A DNA stretch of 44,053 nucleotides, taken from positions 1 to 44,053 of the forward strand of contig DASSTJ010000052.1 of assembly GCA_035707965.1 (NCBI GenBank), in the 5' to 3' direction. How positions within the stretch are numbered: the stretch's first letter is position 1; every line of letters starts with the position of its first letter. A model generated the notes under the pieces. The model was not told the origin of the DNA and ran no database searches. It was given only the letters and a program-made list of their open reading frames with translations. The stretch comes from DASSTJ01 sp035707965 (GTDB lineage: Bacteria > Actinomycetota > Actinomycetes > Actinomycetales > Angustibacteraceae). The position numbers and the translations under genes were made by a program. This document shows, one piece after another, positions 39,604-44,053 of this stretch.

Positions 39604-40773
39604 TCAGAGGACCGGGACGGGACGGCGCGACCGTCGGGTGCGGGGGGCCAGCAGCATCGCCGCGGCCAGCGCCAGCAGGCAGGGCACGAGCAGGAAGCCC
39701 GTGTGCGGGCCTACCGCGTCGGCGAGGGCACCCAGGGCGAACGGCGCGATGCCGCTCGCCAGGCCGGCGCCGAGGGAAGCCCAGCCGGTCGCCGCGTCGA
39801 GGCGCCCCCCCGAGACCGACATGAGCCGACTGATCGACAACGGGAACTGCAGCGCCAGGCCGAGCCCGGTGACGAGCAGCCCTGCCGCTGCCACCTGGAC
39901 GTCGGTCGCCAGCCACATGATCAGCCAGCCGGAGGCGGCGACCGCGATGGTGCCGGCCAGCAGTCGGTCGACGCTGGCGACCCGGGTCAGCCGGGAGGCC
40001 AGCGCTCGACCGGTCGCCATGCCGATGATGACGACGCTGACGAGAGCGGCGCCGGTGCGTGGCATGACGCCCGTGCGCTCGTGCAGCAGGTCGCCGGTCC
40101 AGTAGGTGGTGCAGAACTCGACCGCGACGCAGCACATCAGTAGGCCGAGCGCCGGCCAGAAGCGTAGCGGGAGCCGGCCCGGGTCCTTCGCGGCCGGGGG
40201 CGGGCCACCCAGCAGCGCCGGGTGTCGGGGCGACGTGGCGATCAGCGCGAAAGCCAGCAGCGCCAAGGGGATCGCCAGGCCCAGCGAGCCGCGCCACGTC
40301 AGACCGACGGCGATCGACGCGCCCAACGCGACAGGAGCGAGCACCCCGACGCCGGCACCCACGCCGTTCGCCTCGCTGATGGCGGCCGGCCCGGCCTCGT
40401 GGTGGTGCACGGACAGCACGGCGCTGGTCGTGTTGAGAGCGAGCGAGCCGCCGGTGCCCACCACGGCGCAGGCGGCGATGGTCCACGGCGTCCACGGCCC
40501 GCTCACGAGCAGCACGACGCCGACCACGACCACTCCGCTGCCGAGCAGCAGCGAGCCGCGTCGGCCCAGGCGTCGGGTGACCGGGACGGTCAGCGCCGCG
40601 GCGAGGAGGGCGCCGACAGCCAGTGCCGTGCCGTGCAGCCCGGCGACCGCCCGGGACGTGCCCTGCTCCTCGCGGATCAGCGGAACGGACGGCCCGAACG
40701 AGTACAGGAACCAGCCCCACAGCGCGAGGTAGGAGTAGATCGACCACGTGAGGCGGTCGCGTTGCACGGTCAT
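39604..40773 (-). CDS. MFS transporter
   Basis: 389 residues from the ATG at 40773, about 12 hydrophobic segments (WSIYSYLALWGWFLYSFGPSVPLI, then VAGLHGTALAVGALLAAALTVPVTRRLGRRGSLL). The loop TRRLGRRGSLL stands for MFS motif A. The text GVGAGVGVLAPVALG and CVAVEFCTTYWTGDLLHERTGVMPRTGAA fits the set of sugar/drug-like carriers with unknown substrate. Open frame upstream belongs to the next gene. Its start overlaps the epimerase-like gene stop by four bases (ATGA), so the pair is one operon. Confidence 0.9.
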   Translation of the reverse strand: MTVQRDRLTWSIYSYLALWGWFLYSFGPSVPLIREEQGTSRAVAGLHGTALAVGALLAAALTVPVTRRLGRRGSLLLGSGVVVVGVVLLVSGPWTPWTIAACAVVGTGGSLALNTTSAVLSVHHHEAGPAAISEANGVGAGVGVLAPVALGASIAVGLTWRGSLGLAIPLALLAFALIATSPRHPALLGGPPPAAKDPGRLPLRFWPALGLLMCCVAVEFCTTYWTGDLLHERTGVMPRTGAALVSVVIIGMATGRALASRLTRVASVDRLLAGTIAVAASGWLIMWLATDVQVAAAGLLVTGLGLALQFPLSISRLMSVSGGRLDAATGWASLGAGLASGIAPFALGALADAVGPHTGFLLVPCLLALAAAMLLAPRTRRSRRPVPVL

Positions 40774-41672
40774 CCGGACCCCGCGACGTAACGGGCGACG
40801 TCGCCCGGCCCCGCGTCGGTCCAGCCGAAGCCGTCGTCCTGGAGCGCGACCGGGAGCACCCGCTGAGAGGCGAGCAGCAGGTCGTCGGCCGCCTGGCCGA
40901 GCACCAGGCGCAGCGCCGGCGCTGGGGCAGGCAGCAACGTGGGACGGTGCAGGGCGCCGCCGAGAGCGCGCACGAGGTCCTTGTTGCGGGCGGGCTCCGG
41001 CGCGGTGAGGTTGACCGGTCCCGTGAGGTCCGACCGCAGCAGGTGGACGACGGACGCGACGTGGTCGCGCAGGCTGATCCACGGCCACCACTGGCGGCCG
41101 TCGCCGAACCAGCCTCCGAGTCCCAGCCGGAGGAGCCGGTAGAGCGGCGCCACCGCCCCGCCGGACGGCGCCAGAACCAGGCCGGTGCGCAGCCGTACGA
41201 CGGCGGCACCCGCGTCCTCGGCCACCCGCGCGCTGTCCTCCCACGCCCGGCAGACGTGCGCGAGGAACGTGTCGCCGGCCGCGCTGTGCTCGTCGAGCAC
41301 CTCGTCGCCGCGCGACCCGTAGAAACCGACGGCGCTGCCCTGCAGGAGGCGTGGCGCGTCGCCGTCCGTGGCGAGCTCGGCGACGGCGCGGGCGATGGTG
41401 GCCGTGCCCGTCGTGCGCGAGCTGATGATCGCGCGCCGGTAGGAGGCCGTCCAGGGCCAGTGCGCCAGACTGGCTCCGCCGAGGTTCACGACCGCCAGCG
41501 CGCCTCGCAGCACCTCGGGGTCGAGCCGCTGGGCCGGGTCCCAGCGGACCTCACCGGGGCCCGACGGGGCGTGGCGCACGAGCTGTCGCACCTCGACGCC
41601 CTCGGCCCCCAGCCGGCCACGCAGCGCGGATCCGAGGAAGCCGGACGCCCCGGCGACGACGACGTGCGGCAT
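40770..41672 (-). CDS. TIGR01777-family NAD(P)-binding epimerase-like protein
   Basis: 300 residues, cytoplasmic. The N-terminal Rossmann motif GASGFLGSALR (8-18) binds NAD(P), and NLGGASL, the SRTTGTATIARAV stretch and VGFYGSRGDEVLDE are the marks of the TIGR01777 group, related to YfcH and the SulA-like cell-division inhibitors of cyanobacteria. The C-terminal DUF1731-type end is seen in LLPAPAPALRLVLGQAADDLLLASQRVLPVAL. The reaction is not established. The ATG at 41672 has GGGAG about seven bases upstream. It is divergent from the glycosylase-like gene. Confidence 0.92.
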   Translation of the reverse strand: MPHVVVAGASGFLGSALRGRLGAEGVEVRQLVRHAPSGPGEVRWDPAQRLDPEVLRGALAVVNLGGASLAHWPWTASYRRAIISSRTTGTATIARAVAELATDGDAPRLLQGSAVGFYGSRGDEVLDEHSAAGDTFLAHVCRAWEDSARVAEDAGAAVVRLRTGLVLAPSGGAVAPLYRLLRLGLGGWFGDGRQWWPWISLRDHVASVVHLLRSDLTGPVNLTAPEPARNKDLVRALGGALHRPTLLPAPAPALRLVLGQAADDLLLASQRVLPVALQDDGFGWTDAGPGDVARYVAGSG

Positions 41673-41715
41673 GTCATGCTCCCGAGGGACACGGTGCGGC
41701 GGGGAAGGGGGAGTG

Positions 41716-42150
41716 GTGCGGATCTGGTCGTTGCACCCCGAGCAGCTGGACAGGCAGGCGCTGGTGGCGTGCTGGCGGGAGGGGCTGCTCGCGCAGGCGG
41801 TGCTCGCCGGCCGCACCACGGGCTACCGGCAGCACCCGCAGCTGCGCCGCTTCCTCGCGCAGGTGGACCCGCTGGTGAGCGTCGTCGCGTACCTCGAGGC
41901 GGTGGCGTCCGAGGCGGACCGTCGCGGCTACCACTTCGACCGGGGGCGCCTCGACCCGGTCGATCTCGCTGCCACGTCGTCCATACCGGTGACCGAGGGC
42001 CAGCTGGCCTACGAGTGGCAGCACCTGCTCGCCAAGGTCGCCGGACGCAACGCCCACCTTCTCGGCGGCCTGCGCGCCACGACTCCGCGACCGCACCCGC
42101 TGTTCCACCTGGTGCCTGGCGACGTCGCGGACTGGGAGGTGCGCCGGTGA
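41716..42150 (+). CDS. Pyrimidine-dimer DNA glycosylase-like protein (Pyr_excise family)
   Basis: 144 residues. The N-terminal text VRIWSLHPEQLDRQALVACWREGLLAQAVLAG, followed by GYRQHPQLRRF, matches bacterial proteins related to T4 endonuclease V, which excises UV dimers. The canonical enzyme uses an N-terminal Thr and a Glu; these bacterial proteins start M-R-(L/I)-W instead, so activity is not assured. EWQHLLAKVAGRN lies in the C-terminal half. The GTG at 41716 fits the family start and follows a strong GGGGAAGGGGGA region; the GTG at 41713 and an upstream ATG are less likely. It is convergent with serC, separated by 16 bases. Confidence 0.82.
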   Translation: MRIWSLHPEQLDRQALVACWREGLLAQAVLAGRTTGYRQHPQLRRFLAQVDPLVSVVAYLEAVASEADRRGYHFDRGRLDPVDLAATSSIPVTEGQLAYEWQHLLAKVAGRNAHLLGGLRATTPRPHPLFHLVPGDVADWEVRR

Positions 42151-42166
42151 GCGCCGCGGGCGCGCG

Positions 42167-43306
42167 TCAGCCATGCTGCAGCGCCTCGACCACGTGGTCG
42201 ATGCACCGCGTCAGCGCCTGGACGTCGTCCGGCTCGACAGCCGGGAACATCCCCACGCGCAGCTGGTTGCGGCCGAGCTTGCGGTAGGGCTCGACGTCCA
42301 CGATCCCGTTGGCGCGCAAGGTTCTCGCGACCTCGGCGGCATCGACCGGAGGTAGCAGGTCGACCGTGCCGACGACCTGGCTCCGCTGCTCGGGGACGGT
42401 CACGAAGGGTGTGGCGAACGGCGAGGCCTCGGCCCACGAGTACAGCCGTGACGACGACGCGCGCGTGCGCTGGTCCGCCCAGTCGAGCCCGCCCCGGGCC
42501 AGCAGCCAGTCGACCTGCTCCGCCATCATCACCAGCGTGGCGAGGGCCGGGGTGTTGTAGGTCTGGTCGAGACGGCTGTTGGTGATCGCGGTCGTCAGCC
42601 GCAGGGACTCGGGGATCCAGCGGCCCGACGCGTCGAGCTCCTCGGCTCGCGCGAGCGCCGCCGGTGACATGAGGGCGAACCAGAGGCCGCCGTCCGACGC
42701 GAACGACTTCTGCGGCGCGAAGTAGTAGACGTCCGTCGCGGCGACGTCGACGGCCATGCCGCCAGCCGCCGAGGTGGCGTCCACGAGGACGAGCGGGCCG
42801 CCGTCCTCGCTGCGCGGGGCCCCGGGCACCGGCTGCACGGGGGCCATGACCCCGGTGGACGTCTCGTTGTGGGGCCAGGCGACGACATCCACCTCGTCGT
42901 CCGCCACCGGGAGCGCGAGAGACCCCGGCGGCTGCTCCACGACCCGAGGGTCGGCGAGGAACGGGGCCCCGGCCGTGACAGCGGCGAACTTCGCGGAGAA
43001 CTCACCGAAGACGCAGTGCTCGGCGCGCTCGCGGACGAGACCGAAGGCGGCGACGTCCCAGAACAGGGTGGAGCCGCCGTTGCCGAGCAGGACCTCGTAG
43101 CCGTCGGGCAGGCCGAAGAGGTCCGCCAGGCCGGCGCGCAGCCGGCCGACCAGCGACCGCACGGGCTGCTGTCGGTGCGACGTGCCCAGCAGCGTGCGGC
43201 CCGCCGCGGCCACCGCGTCGACCTGCTCGGGCCGCACCTTGCTCGGCCCGGACCCGAAGCGTCCGTCGTGGGGCAGCAGGTGCGCGGGGATCGTCACCGT
43301 CACCAC
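42167..43306 (-). CDS. serC: Phosphoserine transaminase
   Basis: 379 residues. This PLP enzyme converts 3-phosphohydroxypyruvate and glutamate to phosphoserine and 2-oxoglutarate in serine synthesis. The actinobacterial form is clear from DGRFGSGPSKVRPEQ at the start, LGNGGSTLFWDVAAFGL, HNETSTGVM, VDATSAAGG, and the PLP lysine Lys200 in YFAPQKSFASDGGLW. Length is normal for this subgroup. The GTG at 43306 has GGGAGG about six bases upstream; the next codon is also GTG. The citrate synthase gene lies 81 bases upstream on the same strand, an arrangement also recalled near serC and citA in mycobacteria. Confidence 0.96.
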   Translation of the reverse strand: MVTVTIPAHLLPHDGRFGSGPSKVRPEQVDAVAAAGRTLLGTSHRQQPVRSLVGRLRAGLADLFGLPDGYEVLLGNGGSTLFWDVAAFGLVRERAEHCVFGEFSAKFAAVTAGAPFLADPRVVEQPPGSLALPVADDEVDVVAWPHNETSTGVMAPVQPVPGAPRSEDGGPLVLVDATSAAGGMAVDVAATDVYYFAPQKSFASDGGLWFALMSPAALARAEELDASGRWIPESLRLTTAITNSRLDQTYNTPALATLVMMAEQVDWLLARGGLDWADQRTRASSSRLYSWAEASPFATPFVTVPEQRSQVVGTVDLLPPVDAAEVARTLRANGIVDVEPYRKLGRNQLRVGMFPAVEPDDVQALTRCIDHVVEALQHG

Positions 43307-43387
43307 GTCATCCTCCCAGACTCCTGCCGGTGGACGACGTCGCGGGCCACCCGCCGAGACGCCCGGCTGACGCCGCGGACGACGCCG

Positions 43388-44053
43388 TCAGGGACGGACG
43401 GCCTCCGTCCAGCCGGTGACGTCCTGCGGGCCGCGCGGGCCGTGCCCCACGTAGCGAGCGGTCGGCCGGATGAGGCGGCCGGTGCGCTTCTGCTCCAGCA
43501 CGTGCGCCGACCAGCCGGCGGTGCGGGCGCAGCTGAACATCGGCGTGAACATCGTGGCTGGCACCTGCGCGAAGTCGAGGACGACGGCCGCCCAGAACTC
43601 CACGTTGGTCGCCAGCACGCGGTCGGGCCGGCGGGCGTGCAGCTCGTCGAGCGCGGCCTTCTCGAGCGCTGCCGCGACCTCGAACCGCGGCGCGCCGAGC
43701 CGCTCGGCGGTCGCCCGCAGGACGCGCGCCCGCGGGTCCTCGGCTCGGTACACCCGGTGCCCGAAACCCATCAGCCGCTCGCCGCGGTCGAGGATCGAGC
43801 TGACCACCTTGCGGGCGTCGCCTACCTTCTCGACCTCTTCGATCATCGGCAGCACGCGGGCGGGCGCGCCGCCGTGCAGCGGGCCGCTCATGGCGCCGAT
43901 CGCGCCGGACATGGCCGCTGCGACGTCGGCGCCGGTGGACGCGATGACCCGCGAGGTGAAGGTCGAGGCGTTCATGCCGTGCTCTGCGGCCGAGACGAAG
44001 TAGGCGTCGACGGCGCGGACGTGCGCCGGGTCGGGCTCGCCCCGCCACCGGGT
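43388..44053 (-). CDS. Citrate synthase, CitA type, N-terminus outside window
   Basis: 222 codons of the 3' part are present; the start is beyond the window edge. The enzyme condenses oxaloacetate and acetyl-CoA to citrate (possibly 2-methylcitrate with propionyl-CoA). Active-site text: EHGMNASTFTSRVIAST (catalytic His), MSGPLHGGAPARV (second His), GFGHRVYRAEDPRA (Arg and His for oxaloacetate). At the place of the usual catalytic Asp (NVDF) the sequence reads NVEFWAAVVLDFA, with Glu, as I recall for the CitA subgroup. The C-terminus is a short GPRGPQDVTGWTEAVRP, where many homologues continue further. Confidence 0.94.
   Translation of the reverse strand, partial: TRWRGEPDPAHVRAVDAYFVSAAEHGMNASTFTSRVIASTGADVAAAMSGAIGAMSGPLHGGAPARVLPMIEEVEKVGDARKVVSSILDRGERLMGFGHRVYRAEDPRARVLRATAERLGAPRFEVAAALEKAALDELHARRPDRVLATNVEFWAAVVLDFAQVPATMFTPMFSCARTAGWSAHVLEQKRTGRLIRPTARYVGHGPRGPQDVTGWTEAVRP

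Noticed and set aside
42148..42169. Shared stop-codon hairpin between the glycosylase-like gene and serC
   Set aside because: Only about four clean base pairs with a bulge; too weak to call beside the three good examples.

Overview
This 44 kb window comes from a very GC-rich (about 70% or more by eye), Gram-positive actinobacterial chromosome. The signs are the codon usage, many GTG starts, a mycothiol-dependent enzyme family, DUF3027, DUF2530 and DUF2804 proteins, an XPB-type repair helicase and a DUF222/HNH (13E12-type) nuclease. The gene set fits the Micrococcales, perhaps near Cellulomonadaceae; that placement is a guess. I see no tRNA, rRNA, CRISPR array, insertion sequence or integrase.

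Layout. (1) 1-6.7 kb, all + strand: the end of an aldehyde dehydrogenase gene, a complete branched-chain amino-acid-type ABC importer (livK-livH-livM-livG-livF) and a GntR/FCD regulator. A 28-bp perfect palindrome separates livK from livH. (2) 6.7-11.5 kb, - strand: a helicase-associated protein, a DUF4190 membrane protein with proline-rich repeats, and the XPB helicase. (3) 11.6-17.9 kb: an acyl-CoA synthetase; a DUF222-HNH protein behind a promoter overlapped by a perfect actinobacterial LexA (SOS) box; a small Xre regulator with a four-helix membrane protein behind three copies of one operator; a sulfurtransferase; a winged-helix regulator; and a small membrane protein. (4) 17.9-26 kb: a coupled rsbQ-rsbP signalling pair, a large secreted protein, a MinD/ParA-like ATPase, an MFS exporter, and a HAD phosphatase fused to LarE. 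(5) 26-34.8 kb: a cold-shock protein, an MFS protein, DUF3027, two small coupled genes of lower GC, DUF2530, a purine permease, a mycothiol-dependent isomerase-like enzyme, a marR-MFS operon with visible operators, and a 28-residue membrane peptide. (6) 34.8-44 kb: a secreted lytic transglycosylase, DUF2804, a methyltransferase coupled to a secreted membrane-anchored protein, an MFS plus epimerase-like pair, a pyrimidine-dimer-glycosylase-like protein, serC, and most of a CitA-type citrate synthase.

The order helicase-associated protein, XPB, cold-shock protein, MFS, DUF3027, DUF2530, MarR, SerC, citrate synthase recalls the Rv0861c-Rv0889c region of Mycobacterium tuberculosis (from memory, not searched). 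If so, this is an old actinobacterial backbone with inserted modules such as the SOS nuclease, rsbQP, the ParA/secreted-protein block and the low-GC pair.

Two patterns recur. About ten genes have a TAnnnT-like -10 element only 5-8 bases before a GTG or ATG start, which suggests leaderless mRNAs. Several convergent gene ends share a TGAGC...GCTCA hairpin that overlaps a stop codon. The most attractive signals are the SOS-box nuclease, the triple-operator Xre/membrane pair, the HAD-LarE fusion with three cysteines typical of Fe-S-type LarE, and the 60-bp inverted-repeat element after larE.
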